Below, piece after piece: positions 17,580-26,146 of a stretch of DNA of 64,000 nt; position 1 is the first letter of the stretch, and each line of letters opens with the position of its first letter. This DNA comes from Devosia sp. Lineage in GTDB: Bacteria > Pseudomonadota > Alphaproteobacteria > Rhizobiales > Devosiaceae. Position numbers and translations under genes: made by a program. The stretch is taken from NCBI RefSeq assembly GCF_024707125.1, contig NZ_JANQAH010000003.1, positions 186,001 through 250,000 on the forward strand, given 5' to 3'. The notes below the pieces were generated by a model, which had not been told where the DNA came from, did no database searches, and saw only the letters and a program-made list of their open reading frames with translations.

Positions 17580-18095
17580 ATGACCCAGGAATATGCTCAA
17601 CCCCGCCCCTATCTGCCCGACCCTGCCACCGCGCCGGAGCTGTTCGACGGCCTGCTGACGCGACGGGTGATGGCCTACTTCATCGACCTTGCCATCATGG
17701 GCGGGCTGGTGCTGGCCGCGACCATTGTCGGCGGCATATTGGGCTTTCTGACCTTTGGGCTTGCCTGGGCAGCACTGGTCTTTGTCGTGCCGGCGGTGAT
17801 CGTGCTCTATTATGCGGCAACGCTTGGCTCACCGCGGCGCGCCACGATTGGCATGCAGATGATGGATATCGTTCTTACCCCGACACGCGGGCAGCCGCTT
17901 GATGGCTGGATGGCAATCCTTCACCCGCTGGTCTTCTGGCTGACGTTCTGGATCTGCTGGCCGATCTCGCTGCTCTTCGCGCTGTTCACGCCGCGCCGGC
18001 AGATGATCCACGATTTCGTGGTCGGCACGCTGATGGTGCGTCGCTCGCCGATGATCCGGCACTGGCAGAACGCCCGTAGCAGCGCATTTTACTGA
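17580..18095 (+). CDS. RDD-family membrane protein
   Basis: A 171-residue membrane protein. The RDD domain starts at LLTRRVMAYFIDLAIMGGLV (about residues 22-41), with arginine and aspartate at the family positions. Two long hydrophobic helices follow, then the family end motif RRQMIHDFVVGTLMVRR. Function is unknown; ion exchange has been proposed for some members. It lies between hemB and bpt, a conserved neighbourhood in rhizobia, and 59 bases upstream of bpt. Confidence 0.9.
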   Translation: MTQEYAQPRPYLPDPATAPELFDGLLTRRVMAYFIDLAIMGGLVLAATIVGGILGFLTFGLAWAALVFVVPAVIVLYYAATLGSPRRATIGMQMMDIVLTPTRGQPLDGWMAILHPLVFWLTFWICWPISLLFALFTPRRQMIHDFVVGTLMVRRSPMIRHWQNARSSAFY

Positions 18096-18154
18096 AATAT
18101 TGCAGGCGGGTGACGGGAGGGGTACAATCGCCGGATTGTAGCCATGGGTCGTAG

Positions 18155-18886
18155 ATGACCGACCAGTCGCCAGAAACTACCCAACTCTTCCTTACAGCGG
18201 CCATGCCGTGCCCGTATTTGCCGGGCCACATGGAGCGTAAGCTGTTCACGCATCTCAGCGGGCGCCGGGCGTCGGCGCTGCATCATGTGCTGAGCGACAA
18301 CGGTTTCCGCCGCAGCCAGAACCTGATTTATCGGCCGGCCTGCGAGGGCTGCAATGCCTGCCAGTCGGTGCGAATCGTGGCGGGGGAATTTGCGGCTTCC
18401 GGGCGGTTCCGGCGCGTGTTGCGCGCCAATGCCGATATTTCCATCACCGTACGGCCGACGACGGCGACGGTGGAGCAATACGAACTGTTCAAGCGCTATC
18501 TGGACTCCCGCCATGCCGGGGGTGGCATGACGCAGATGTCGTATCAGGACTATGAATACATGGTCGAGGATACGCCGGTGCAGTCGGTGCTGGTGGAGTA
18601 TCGGTTGCGCGACCATCCCGACCAGACGCTGGTGGCCGTGGCGCTGACCGATGTGATGCCCGATGGGCTGTCCATGGTCTATTCGTTCTACGATCCCGAC
18701 CTGACACATCGCAGCCTCGGGACCTTTCTCATTCTCGACCACATTGCGCAGGTGCGCTCGGCGCGGCTGAACTATGTGTATCTCGGCTATTGGGTGAAGG
18801 ACTCGCCCAAGATGGCCTACAAGGCGCAGTATCGCCCGCTGGAAGTGCAGCGCGGGCATGCAGGGTGGTGCCGGGTCGAGGACTAA
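18155..18886 (+). CDS. bpt: Aspartate/glutamate leucyltransferase (Bpt/Ate family)
   Basis: A 243-residue aminoacyl-tRNA protein transferase of the N-end rule pathway. It adds leucine (in bacteria of this type) to proteins with N-terminal Asp or Glu, marking them for ClpAP. The N-terminal cysteine cluster is CEGCNACQSVRI, and MPCPYLPGHMERKLF starts the domain. The C-terminal core holds GLSMVYSFYDPD and YVYLGYWVKDSPKMAYK. The length is typical. It may be read with the RDD gene. Confidence 0.93.
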   Translation: MTDQSPETTQLFLTAAMPCPYLPGHMERKLFTHLSGRRASALHHVLSDNGFRRSQNLIYRPACEGCNACQSVRIVAGEFAASGRFRRVLRANADISITVRPTTATVEQYELFKRYLDSRHAGGGMTQMSYQDYEYMVEDTPVQSVLVEYRLRDHPDQTLVAVALTDVMPDGLSMVYSFYDPDLTHRSLGTFLILDHIAQVRSARLNYVYLGYWVKDSPKMAYKAQYRPLEVQRGHAGWCRVED

Positions 18887-18906
18887 GGCTTTCCGTACAT
18901 GCTCAG

Positions 18907-18983
18907 TGTCATTCCCGCGAAAGCGGGAATCTCTCTTCTGATGCGGGAAACAGAGATCACCGCTTTCGCGGGGATGACGCTGT
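18907..18983. repeat. REPIN-type doublet palindrome, copy 2
   Basis: GTCATTCCCGCGAAAGCGGG opens and CGCTTTCGCGGGGATGAC closes this copy, between bpt and the convergent Dabb gene. Confidence 0.85.
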
Positions 18984-19019
18984 GGGTGTGGGTGCGCTGA
19001 TCGACGAGGGCTTAGGCTC

Positions 19020-19328
19020 TCAAACCACCATATCGAACACGATCAAACCGTCCCGACCGCCTTCCAGGGCGGCGACCAGTTTTGCGCCGGCGGCTTTGTG
19101 GTCGGGGTGGATGAGGTAGGCGTCGCGGGCGGCTTCGTCGGCAAATTCCATGGTGAAGCCATCGACGAAGCCTTTGTGGAGGCCTTCGGGGGAAACGTTG
19201 GGGCCGGCGCTCATGCCGAGGAAGCCCGGGACGACTTCACGTAGCGATTCAAGTTCGGCGTAGATAGCGGTGCGATCTTGCTGCGTTACTTCAGGACGGA
19301 AACGGACGAGGACGCAGTGGCGGATCAT
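19020..19328 (-). CDS. Dabb (stress-responsive A/B barrel) family protein
   Basis: A 102-residue single-domain protein with the dimeric alpha/beta barrel fold: MIRHCVLVRFRPEV at the start, LREVVPGFLGMSAGPNVSPE, FTMEFADEAARDAYLIHPDH, and a hydrophobic last strand GLIVFDMVV. Family members are small enzymes or binding proteins of varied function. The ATG at 19328 gives the family start; the upstream frame adds unrelated residues. It stands alone between two repeat blocks. Confidence 0.85.
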   Translation of the reverse strand: MIRHCVLVRFRPEVTQQDRTAIYAELESLREVVPGFLGMSAGPNVSPEGLHKGFVDGFTMEFADEAARDAYLIHPDHKAAGAKLVAALEGGRDGLIVFDMVV

Positions 19329-19387
19329 TTTTGTTGAGTCCTGTGAATCGGTTGGGACCGGAAGTTCATTCGGTGAGGCATCCCTCA

Positions 19388-19482
19388 CCGCGTCACCCTC
19401 GGGCCTGACCCGAGGGCCTTTTACTTTGTCAGCGAGACCGCGAAGTATGGTCCCCTCGGGTCATGCCCGAGGGTGACGTACG
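19388..19482. repeat. REP-type doublet, CTCGGG family
   Basis: GTCACCCTCGGGCCTGACCC followed by GAGGG (19393-19417) and the inverted CCCTCGGGTCATGCCCGAGG followed by GTGAC (19454-19477) face each other. It has the same architecture as the GTCATTCCCGC elements but a different core. It lies between the Dabb gene and parC. Confidence 0.75.
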
Positions 19483-19499
19483 GTGGGCGCGTCCGGCCC

Positions 19500-21800
19500 T
19501 CACCCGACGAATTTGTTATTCTTCGGGAAGCCTGTCGGTGGCTGGCGGCCGGCGGTGGCGCGGTCGGCCAGCCAGTCGGTGAGTTCTTCCGTGGGCTTGG
19601 AATAGGTGCGGCCCGAGCTATCGGTCCAGGTGAGGCCATCGGCGGCGTAGAAGGTCTTGATGTCGGAGATGCCGCCATCCTTGTAGCGCTGCAGGCGTAC
19701 GCCCTTGCCGCGGGACATGGTGGCGAGCTGGGCGATGGGGAAGACCAACAGCTTGCGGTTTTCGCCGATGACGGCGACGCGGTCGCCATCGCAGGGGACC
19801 ATCAGGCGCGCTTCTTCGGGCAGCGAGACGTTGAGGATCTGCTTGCCCTTGCGGGTATTGGCGATCAGGTCGTCTTCGGGGACGATGAAGCCATAGCCGG
19901 CCGACGAGGCGACGATGCGCTTGGTGCCGGGGCGATAGACGAAGAGGTCGACAATGTCCTGCCCCTCTTCCATATCGACCATGATGCGGACCGGCTCGCC
20001 CTGGCCGCGGCCGCCGGGGAGCTTATCGGCACCGAGCGTATAGACCTTGCCGCCGGTGGTGAGCATCAGCAGCTTGTCGGTGGTTTCGCAATTGAGGGCG
20101 AGCTTCAGGCGGTCGCCGGTCTTGAAACCCTTTTCGTCGACCGGGGCATTGTGGCCCTTGGGCGCGCGGATCCAGCCCTTTTCAGAGAGGATGACGGTGA
20201 TCGGCTCGCGCTCGATGAAGGCTTCGGTGATTTCGGCGGCGTCGGCAGTCGGAGCATCGAAATAGACGGTGCGGCGGGCGCCAAGCGGATGCGGAGTTAC
20301 GCCATCGGCTTCGAAGAGCGGATAGGCCTTTTTCAGCGCCTCGACCTGGCGCGAGATTTCGCCCCACTGCTTCTTGTCGGAAGCCAGAAGCGCTTCGAGC
20401 TTGCCCTTTTCGGCCGTCAGGTTCTCGTGCTCCTTGCGCAGTTCGAGCTCTTCGAGCTTGCGCAGCGAACGGAGCCGCATGTTGAGGATGGCTTCGGCCT
20501 GGTTGTCCGTCAGGTCGAAGGTCGCCATCAGGCTCTTCTTGGCATCGTCCTCCTCGCGGATGATGCGGATCACCTCGTCGAGATTGAGATAGGCGACGAT
20601 ATAGCCTTCGAGCACTTCGAGGCGGTTGGCGATCTGTTCGAGCCGATGTTCGCTGCGGCGGACGAGAACGATCTTGCGGTGGTCGAGCCAGGCGCGCAGG
20701 GCATCGGCAAGGCTCATGACGCGGGGCGTCGTGCCCTTGTCGAGAACGTTCAGGTTCAGCGGGAAGCGCAGTTCAAGTTCGGTGAGCTTGAAGAGCTGTT
20801 CCATGAGGATGACGGCATCCACGGTGCCAGCGCGCGGCTCGAGCACGAGGCGGATGTCGTCGGCGCTTTCGTCGCGGACGTCCTTGAGGAGCGGCAGCTT
20901 CTTGGCGAGGAGCAGTTCGGCGATCTTTTCGACGAGACGCGATTTCTGCACGCCATAGGGAATCTGTGTGACGACGATCTGGTAGACGCCCCTGCCCTTT
21001 TCTTCCTTGCTCCAGACGGCGCGGTGGCGGAAGGCGCCGCGGCCGGTTTCGTAGGACTGGACGATGGAGGAGCGGGATTCAACCAGGTGCCCGCCCGTCG
21101 GGAAATCCGGGCCGCGGACGAGATCGTCCATGCTGGGCGGGGCGGAGAGATCGGCGTGGATCAGGTCTTCCGTCGTCGCTTCGGGATTGTAGATCAGTTT
21201 TAGCGCGGCGTTGCAGAGCTCGACGATGTTGTGCGGCGGCACGGAGGTCGCCATGCCCACGGCGATGCCGGTGGAGCCATTGGCGAGCAGGTTCGGGAAG
21301 TTGGACGGGAGCACGACAGGCTCTTCGTCTTCGCCGTCATAGGTGGGACGGAAGTCGATGGCGTTCTCGGTGATGCCTTCAAGGAGGCGCATCGAGACCT
21401 CGGTCATGCGCGATTCCGTGTATCGCATGGCCGCGGCGCTATCGCCGTCGATATTGCCAAAATTGCCCTGGCCATCGACGAGGGGATAGCGGAGGGCGAA
21501 ATCCTGCGCGAGGCGGACCAGGGCGTCATAGATCGACTGGTCGCCATGCGGGTGGAACTTACCGATCACATCGCCGACGATACGGGCGGATTTCTTGTAG
21601 CCCTGGCCGGGGTCTAAACGCAGCAGGCGCATGGCGTGGATGATGCGGCGATGGACGGGTTTCAGGCCGTCGCGGGCATCGGGCAGCGCGCGCTGGGTGA
21701 TGGTCGAGAGGGCATAGCTCAGATACCGCTCTTCGAGCGCCTGCTTGAGATCAACGATGCGCTGATCGTCGGCGGGCGGCAAGGTATCGGCGTCGGACAT
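19500..21800 (-). CDS. parC: DNA topoisomerase IV subunit A
   Basis: A 766-residue subunit that cuts and rejoins DNA to unlink daughter chromosomes. The catalytic tyrosine is Tyr127 in [10 protein letters not shown]. The quinolone region is [19 protein letters not shown], with Gln88 and Asp92 at the positions of E. coli Ser80 and Glu84. The GyrA-type C-terminal beta-propeller repeats are short, as in ParC. The ATG at 21800 is six codons inside the longest frame. parE is not in the window. The next genes upstream, across 136 bases, are the iron binding protein and recO on the same strand. Confidence 0.96.
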   Translation of the reverse strand: MSDADTLPPADDQRIVDLKQALEERYLSYALSTITQRALPDARDGLKPVHRRIIHAMRLLRLDPGQGYKKSARIVGDVIGKFHPHGDQSIYDALVRLAQDFALRYPLVDGQGNFGNIDGDSAAAMRYTESRMTEVSMRLLEGITENAIDFRPTYDGEDEEPVVLPSNFPNLLANGSTGIAVGMATSVPPHNIVELCNAALKLIYNPEATTEDLIHADLSAPPSMDDLVRGPDFPTGGHLVESRSSIVQSYETGRGAFRHRAVWSKEEKGRGVYQIVVTQIPYGVQKSRLVEKIAELLLAKKLPLLKDVRDESADDIRLVLEPRAGTVDAVILMEQLFKLTELELRFPLNLNVLDKGTTPRVMSLADALRAWLDHRKIVLVRRSEHRLEQIANRLEVLEGYIVAYLNLDEVIRIIREEDDAKKSLMATFDLTDNQAEAILNMRLRSLRKLEELELRKEHENLTAEKGKLEALLASDKKQWGEISRQVEALKKAYPLFEADGVTPHPLGARRTVYFDAPTADAAEITEAFIEREPITVILSEKGWIRAPKGHNAPVDEKGFKTGDRLKLALNCETTDKLLMLTTGGKVYTLGADKLPGGRGQGEPVRIMVDMEEGQDIVDLFVYRPGTKRIVASSAGYGFIVPEDDLIANTRKGKQILNVSLPEEARLMVPCDGDRVAVIGENRKLLVFPIAQLATMSRGKGVRLQRYKDGGISDIKTFYAADGLTWTDSSGRTYSKPTEELTDWLADRATAGRQPPTGFPKNNKFVG

Positions 21801-21936
21801 GCGTGGCTCAATCTGCAAGAGAACGAATCAGGAGCAGAGTATAGTCCAGCCGGCTCGGAAAGGCAGGTTTTGCGGGGTTTTACCCCGGTTTCCGCAGGTT
21901 TGGCCGGGGCAAAAATGCCCCGACCGGCGCATGCGG

Positions 21937-22923
21937 TCAGTTTTGGGCAAATGGGACGAATTCGCGGCCGGCAATATGGGTCAGCACGGAGTCATTGGCG
22001 ATTTCGAGCGAGCGGAACGACGAAGCGTAGATCGGCGAGCGGGGCAGGATGACGAGCTGATGGTTGCGGCAGAAGTGTACGATGTCGCAGAAACCGGGGA
22101 TCAGCGCCTCGAAAGCCTCGCGGATCAGCTGGGGGCTCGCCTGCTCACTTGAGGCGATCTCATAGGTGCTGAAGGCGAAATCGGCGTCGAGCTCGGGGAG
22201 AAATTCGGGGCTGAACTCGGCGTCGCCGCTCGCGTCGGTGATGTCAGCGATGACCTTGGGCTTGGCGAAGCCGATATCGTCGAGCACCTGCGAGAGGGCG
22301 TAGTAGGTGCGCGAGCCGTTGATGTAGCCGTCCTTGGGCCAGGGCTGGATGATGGAGACCGAGATGTCGGCGGCGTCGGGGACGAGACGGCGGGATTCGG
22401 CGATCTGCTGCTGGTAGAGCGCCAGGCGGCGATCGTATTCGTCGGTGAGATTGGCGGCATCGGCGACTGCGTGCATGCGGCCGAAATAATCGAGGCCGAC
22501 GACGTCGATCAATACCGTCGGGGCAATCTTGTTGAGGTTTTCGAGCAGTTTGTCGTCGTTGCCGGCGCGACCGATGATGAGGTCTGGCTCAAGCAGCGCA
22601 ATCTTTTCGAGGTCGATCTCGTTGAAGATGCCGACGAATTCGATGTCCGAATTGTCGTAGTCGACGCCGTAGAGAGTGTTGACGGTGCGGATATAGGGCT
22701 CACCGGCGTCGTCGACGCGGCCATGGCTGCCGGCGATCTTGTCGACGCCGCCGAACTCGACGAGCGGCAGGGTGATGCTGAGATCGTGCAGCGAAACGAT
22801 GCGCTGCGGATCGGCGGGGATTTCCACGGCGCCGTTTGCCGCCTCGAAGGTGCGCGTTTCGGCAGCGACAAGCGGCAAGGCCATCAAAACAAGCGCCGCC
22901 ATGGCGCCAGCAAACCTGATCAT
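21937..22923 (-). CDS. Iron-siderophore ABC transporter substrate-binding protein (orphan)
   Basis: A 328-residue periplasmic protein of the FepB/FhuD type. The signal peptide ends ALPLVAAE near residue 22. The family motif PQRIVSLHDLSITLPLVEFG at about residues 39-58 begins the first lobe; LLEPDLIIG marks the standard strand, and the long inter-lobe helix follows near DAANLTDEYDRRLAL. No permease or ATPase gene is adjacent, so it must share a transporter encoded elsewhere. A RirA-type TGA-N9-TCA box lies 31-45 bases before the ATG, pointing to iron control. Confidence 0.88.
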   Translation of the reverse strand: MIRFAGAMAALVLMALPLVAAETRTFEAANGAVEIPADPQRIVSLHDLSITLPLVEFGGVDKIAGSHGRVDDAGEPYIRTVNTLYGVDYDNSDIEFVGIFNEIDLEKIALLEPDLIIGRAGNDDKLLENLNKIAPTVLIDVVGLDYFGRMHAVADAANLTDEYDRRLALYQQQIAESRRLVPDAADISVSIIQPWPKDGYINGSRTYYALSQVLDDIGFAKPKVIADITDASGDAEFSPEFLPELDADFAFSTYEIASSEQASPQLIREAFEALIPGFCDIVHFCRNHQLVILPRSPIYASSFRSLEIANDSVLTHIAGREFVPFAQN

Positions 22924-22953
22924 CGTCAGCTCCGGTATTGGTCGATATAAAGC

Positions 22954-22968
22954 TGACTTATCAAATCA
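22954..22968. promoter_or_regulatory. RirA-like iron-responsive operator
   Basis: TGACTTATCAAATCA fits the TGA-N9-TCA iron-responsive box recognised by RirA in rhizobia (established knowledge). It lies in the 55-base gap between recO and the iron binding protein gene, 31-45 bases before the start codon, in an AT-rich stretch that could hold the promoter. Confidence 0.6.
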
Positions 22969-22978
22969 TATTTTTACG

Positions 22979-23686
22979 TCAATGGTCTCTGCTGAGGATA
23001 TCGATCAACGCTTCGCGGACGGATGGATGGTCGATCTGGCGCGCGGACCAGATGTGGCGATCGAGGAAATGGCCTGTCAGCTTGAAGGCGTCGCGGATGT
23101 CGTCGGGGGAGGCATTGCCACGTTCGTGGAGGAAACTGGGGAGCGGCAACAAACGATCGAGATAGGGGGCGGCGGCGGCGCGGGAGACGGCCCGACCGGT
23201 TTTGGGAGAGACGTGGGTGAGATCGGTCGTGGCGCCGGTGGCGGCGCAGCTAAAGAGATCGAGGCCGAAGCCGAGTTCGTCGAGGAGAGCGAGTTCAAAG
23301 CGTGCCAGCGCGGGGCCGTCGGGTGGGTTGTCGATGAGCGACAGAGCCTCGCCCAGGAGGCGGTCGTGGGGATCGCGCTCGGGCAGCAGGCGCAGGTGGT
23401 CGCAGACGAGCTGGGTGAGGTAGAGCTTTGAGCGGTCGGCCATGAGGTCGGCAGCGCGGCTCTGCATGAGTTCGACGGTGAAGGTGCCCAGATGGTCTTC
23501 GAGGCGGGCGCGCCAGGTTAGTTGGATGGTATTGCCGACCTGCAGGGCGGGCGCGAGTTTTGAGGATCGGCCGCCGCGGACGAGGCCCAAGCAGCGCCCG
23601 CGGCCTGCCACCATGGCCTCGGCGATGAGGCTGGTTTCGCCGTGGCGGCGGACGCCAATAAGCAGGGCTTGACCGGTCCATTCCAC
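22979..23686 (-). CDS. recO: DNA repair protein RecO
   Basis: A 235-residue protein of the RecFOR pathway, which loads RecA on gapped DNA. The N-terminal OB fold runs MEWTGQALLIGVRRHGETSL, then VRGGRSSKLAPALQVGN. The C-terminal helical part has the family phrase ALARFELALLDELGFGLDL. It starts with GTG and lies one base after the stop of the Pr6Pr gene, so the two are coupled. The distant cousin order era-recO seen in many bacteria is broken here by two unrelated genes. Confidence 0.94.
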   Translation of the reverse strand: MEWTGQALLIGVRRHGETSLIAEAMVAGRGRCLGLVRGGRSSKLAPALQVGNTIQLTWRARLEDHLGTFTVELMQSRAADLMADRSKLYLTQLVCDHLRLLPERDPHDRLLGEALSLIDNPPDGPALARFELALLDELGFGLDLFSCAATGATTDLTHVSPKTGRAVSRAAAAPYLDRLLPLPSFLHERGNASPDDIRDAFKLTGHFLDRHIWSARQIDHPSVREALIDILSRDH

Positions 23687-23687
23687 G

Positions 23688-24332
23688 TCAGGCTGTCACG
23701 CCCGCGGGATTTGCACTTGCACCAATCCGGCGATCGATCCAGACGACGCCGAGGCCGACGATGAGGAACAGTGCGGTGATAATGAGAACGGTGACGGCGA
23801 CCTGGGCCGTGCCGTTGGTGCCGACATCGATGAAGGGATAGGCGAAGTGCCCTTCGGAGAAGCCGCGGGCCAGGGCATAGACGAGATAGACCAGCGGATA
23901 GATGGCCCAGAGCGTTGGATCGGTCCAGCGAAGCGTGAGCTTTGGGGTGAAGAAAAACCAGTAGATCGGGACCAACAGGGGGATCAACTGGTGGAGGAGC
24001 ATGTTGGAGATGAGTTCGACGCCCGTCAGTTCCTGCAGACCGCGCAAGAGGACGCCATAGACGACCCCGACAAGCACGATGGCCAGCATGACGCCGGCGA
24101 GGAAGCGCGGATGGATGCTGTGGCGACCGCCGAGCGCGAGGACTGTGAAAACGACGGCCACGAGGAAATTGGTGAGGATGGTGAAATAGCCGGAGAGCAC
24201 CCAGAGCGAGACGAAGAACGAGCCGAACTTGACCACCTGCCCTTCGAGGGTGATGCCAAGGCCGACCCATGCGCCCAGGGCGATCGCAAGGGCGATGAGG
24301 CGGCTCAGCCAATCAGTCTGCGTCTGGGTCAT
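23688..24332 (-). CDS. Pr6Pr-family membrane protein
   Basis: A 214-residue protein with six hydrophobic helices. The family phrases are SGYFTILTNFLVAVVFTVLA, ISNMLLHQLIPLLVPIYWFF and the block DPTLWAIYPLVYLVYALARG followed by YPFIDV. This family (FAR-17a/AIG1-like) has no assigned bacterial function. It lies between a MarR regulator gene (6-base gap upstream) and recO (1-base gap), all on the minus strand, suggesting one transcript. Confidence 0.88.
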   Translation of the reverse strand: MTQTQTDWLSRLIALAIALGAWVGLGITLEGQVVKFGSFFVSLWVLSGYFTILTNFLVAVVFTVLALGGRHSIHPRFLAGVMLAIVLVGVVYGVLLRGLQELTGVELISNMLLHQLIPLLVPIYWFFFTPKLTLRWTDPTLWAIYPLVYLVYALARGFSEGHFAYPFIDVGTNGTAQVAVTVLIITALFLIVGLGVVWIDRRIGASANPAGVTA

Positions 24333-24338
24333 TCGCGC

Positions 24339-24794
24339 TCACTCCGCCTGATCGCCAAGTCGCTGTTCCAGTCTTGCGCGCAAGCTCTGTAACACCTCGG
24401 CAGCGATGGCTATTTTTTCCGTTTCGAGCCCTTCCGCAAGCCCATCGACCCAAGGGCGCTGAAATTTATGGATCACGTCGAACGAGCGGCGACCTGCCTC
24501 ACTGAGGCAAATGAGCTTGGCGCGCTTGTGGTGCGGATTGTCCTTGAGGTCGACAAGGCCAGCATCGACCAATTCGTTGACGAGACGCTGGACGCTCTGG
24601 CGGGCGAGACCCATGTCGCGGGCGATGTGGGCGACCGGCTGCGGTGTCGGCGCCATGGCGACCGTGCCAAGCACCTGCCAGCGGGCGCTGGTGAGGCCCA
24701 GCGGCGCGACGAGGTCATCGCCCGACGCCACGAGCAGGGCATTGGCACGGAAAATATCGAGGAACAGGGCGCTCAGCGCCATGGATGAATTCAT
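24339..24794 (-). CDS. MarR-family transcriptional regulator
   Basis: A 151-residue winged-helix regulator. The helix-turn-helix is PVAHIARDMGLARQSVQRLV, followed by the wing KDNPHHKRAKLICLSEAGRR. The ATG at 24794 is almost leaderless of a ribosome site. A perfect-arm palindrome (TTGACAG-N4-CTGTCAA) lies 21-38 bases upstream, between it and the divergent monooxygenase gene, and a half site TTGACAG overlaps the start region. It probably represses itself and its divergent neighbour in response to a small aromatic or redox signal (inference). Confidence 0.9.
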   Translation of the reverse strand: MNSSMALSALFLDIFRANALLVASGDDLVAPLGLTSARWQVLGTVAMAPTPQPVAHIARDMGLARQSVQRLVNELVDAGLVDLKDNPHHKRAKLICLSEAGRRSFDVIHKFQRPWVDGLAEGLETEKIAIAAEVLQSLRARLEQRLGDQAE

Positions 24795-24814
24795 ATTGAC
24801 AGCACAATACCGTT

Positions 24815-24832
24815 TTGACAGCATACTGTCAA
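24815..24832. promoter_or_regulatory. MarR-type palindromic operator
   Basis: TTGACAG-CATA-CTGTCAA, 7-base arms with a 4-base spacer, stands between divergent marR and the monooxygenase gene. A half site, ATTGACAG, is at 24795-24802. Confidence 0.75.
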
Positions 24833-24873
24833 TTCAACGGATCAGTTGAACGACCTCAGCATGGAGACCAGAG

Positions 24874-25212
24874 ATGAACACCCCAGCGCAAGCCAAGAAT
24901 GCTTCTGTCTTTCGTATCGACAGTTTTGCCGTGCCGGCAGAGGCCCGCGAAGCCTTCATGGCACAGGTGCAGGACACCAAGGATTTTCTCGACAAGCAGA
25001 AGGGCTGCCTGCAGAACCTGGTGCTGGAGCACCATTCCGGCGCGCAGCGCTTCAATGTGGTGACGGTGGTGGAATGGGAAAGCGAGGCGGCCTTTGCCAA
25101 TGCCAAGACCGCCATGATGGAAAAGCGGGGGATGAGTGGTTTTGATCCCGCCCAGTTCCTCAGCGCCCTCGGCATCGAGGCGAATATGTCGAACTACGCG
25201 GCCGTGCCCTGA
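24874..25212 (+). CDS. Antibiotic biosynthesis monooxygenase (ABM) domain protein
   Basis: A 112-residue dimeric ferredoxin-like protein. The ABM domain has FRIDSFAVPAEAREAFMAQV near the start, KGCLQNLVLEHHSGAQRFNV and the conserved strand VTVVEWESEAAFANAK. Such proteins are quinol or heme-type monooxygenases without added cofactors, or stress proteins. It is divergent from the MarR regulator and is the most likely target of that regulator. A GGAG precedes the ATG. It converges on era with a 10-base gap. Confidence 0.88.
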   Translation: MNTPAQAKNASVFRIDSFAVPAEAREAFMAQVQDTKDFLDKQKGCLQNLVLEHHSGAQRFNVVTVVEWESEAAFANAKTAMMEKRGMSGFDPAQFLSALGIEANMSNYAAVP

Positions 25213-25222
25213 GGGGGCACGG

Positions 25223-26146
25223 CTACTTCTTGTTCTGCGGAAATTCGAGGCCCATTTCCTGATAGCGCTCGGGATCATCAGCCCACTTTTCGCGGACTTT
25301 GACGAAAAGGAAGAGGTGGATCGGCACCTCGTACATTTCCATCAGTTCCTTGCGGGCTTCCGCACCGATGGACTTGATGGTCTGGCCGCCGGCGCCGAGC
25401 ACAATCTTCTTGTGGCTGTCGCGGGTGACGTAGACCACCTGGTCGATCTTGTAGGAGCCGTCCTTCTGGATCTTGAAGGATTCCGTTTCGACCGTGGAGT
25501 TGTAGGGGATCTCGTCGTGCACACGCAGGAACAGCTTTTCGCGCGTGATCTCGGCGGCGGTGATGGCCATGGTAAGATCGGTGAGGTGATCTTCGGGGAA
25601 ATGCCAGGGGCCGGGCGGGATGTGCTTGACGCACCAGTCGATGAAGTCCTGCACGCCGTGGCCCTTTAGGGCCGAGAGCATGAAGGTGGCTTCAAAGCGC
25701 AGGCGCTCGTTGAGCGTTTGCGAGAGCGTCAGCAGGCGTTCGTTTTTCACCGTGTCGATCTTGTTCAGGATCAGCACGCGCGGCTGCTTGATGTTTTCGA
25801 GGCCCTCAAGGAGGATTTCGATATCGGGGGTGATGCCGCGATCGACGTCGATGATGAAGGCGACGAGATCGGCATCCCCTGCCCCGCCCCAGGCGCTATC
25901 GACCATGGCGCGCTCAAGACGGCGTTTTGGCGCGAAAATGCCGGGCGTGTCGATGAAGACGAGCTGGGCCTGATCCAGCGTCAGGACGCCGCGAACCTGG
26001 CTACGCGTCGTCTGCGCCTTGTGGGTGACGATGGAAACCTTGGTGCCGACGAGGGAATTGAGCAGGGTCGACTTGCCGGCGTTCGGGGCACCGACAAGAG
26101 CGATGAAGCCGCAGGAGGTGTTGGTGAGATCGGCGGGTTCGGTCAT
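25223..26146 (-). CDS. era: GTPase Era
   Basis: A 307-residue GTPase that helps 16S rRNA maturation and 30S assembly. The P-loop is GAPNAGKSTL at residues 19-28, the switch II motif DTPGIF, and NKID the base-recognition motif. The C-terminal KH domain holds VVYVTRDSHKKIVLGAGGQT and binds the 3' end of 16S rRNA. The ATG at 26146 shares one base with the rnc stop (TGATG), the tight coupling usual for rnc-era. Confidence 0.97.
   Translation of the reverse strand: MTEPADLTNTSCGFIALVGAPNAGKSTLLNSLVGTKVSIVTHKAQTTRSQVRGVLTLDQAQLVFIDTPGIFAPKRRLERAMVDSAWGGAGDADLVAFIIDVDRGITPDIEILLEGLENIKQPRVLILNKIDTVKNERLLTLSQTLNERLRFEATFMLSALKGHGVQDFIDWCVKHIPPGPWHFPEDHLTDLTMAITAAEITREKLFLRVHDEIPYNSTVETESFKIQKDGSYKIDQVVYVTRDSHKKIVLGAGGQTIKSIGAEARKELMEMYEVPIHLFLFVKVREKWADDPERYQEMGLEFPQNKK

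Noticed and set aside
19473..21203. A 576-codon plus-strand frame opposite parC
   Set aside because: Shadow of parC; no ribosome site and no recognisable domain.
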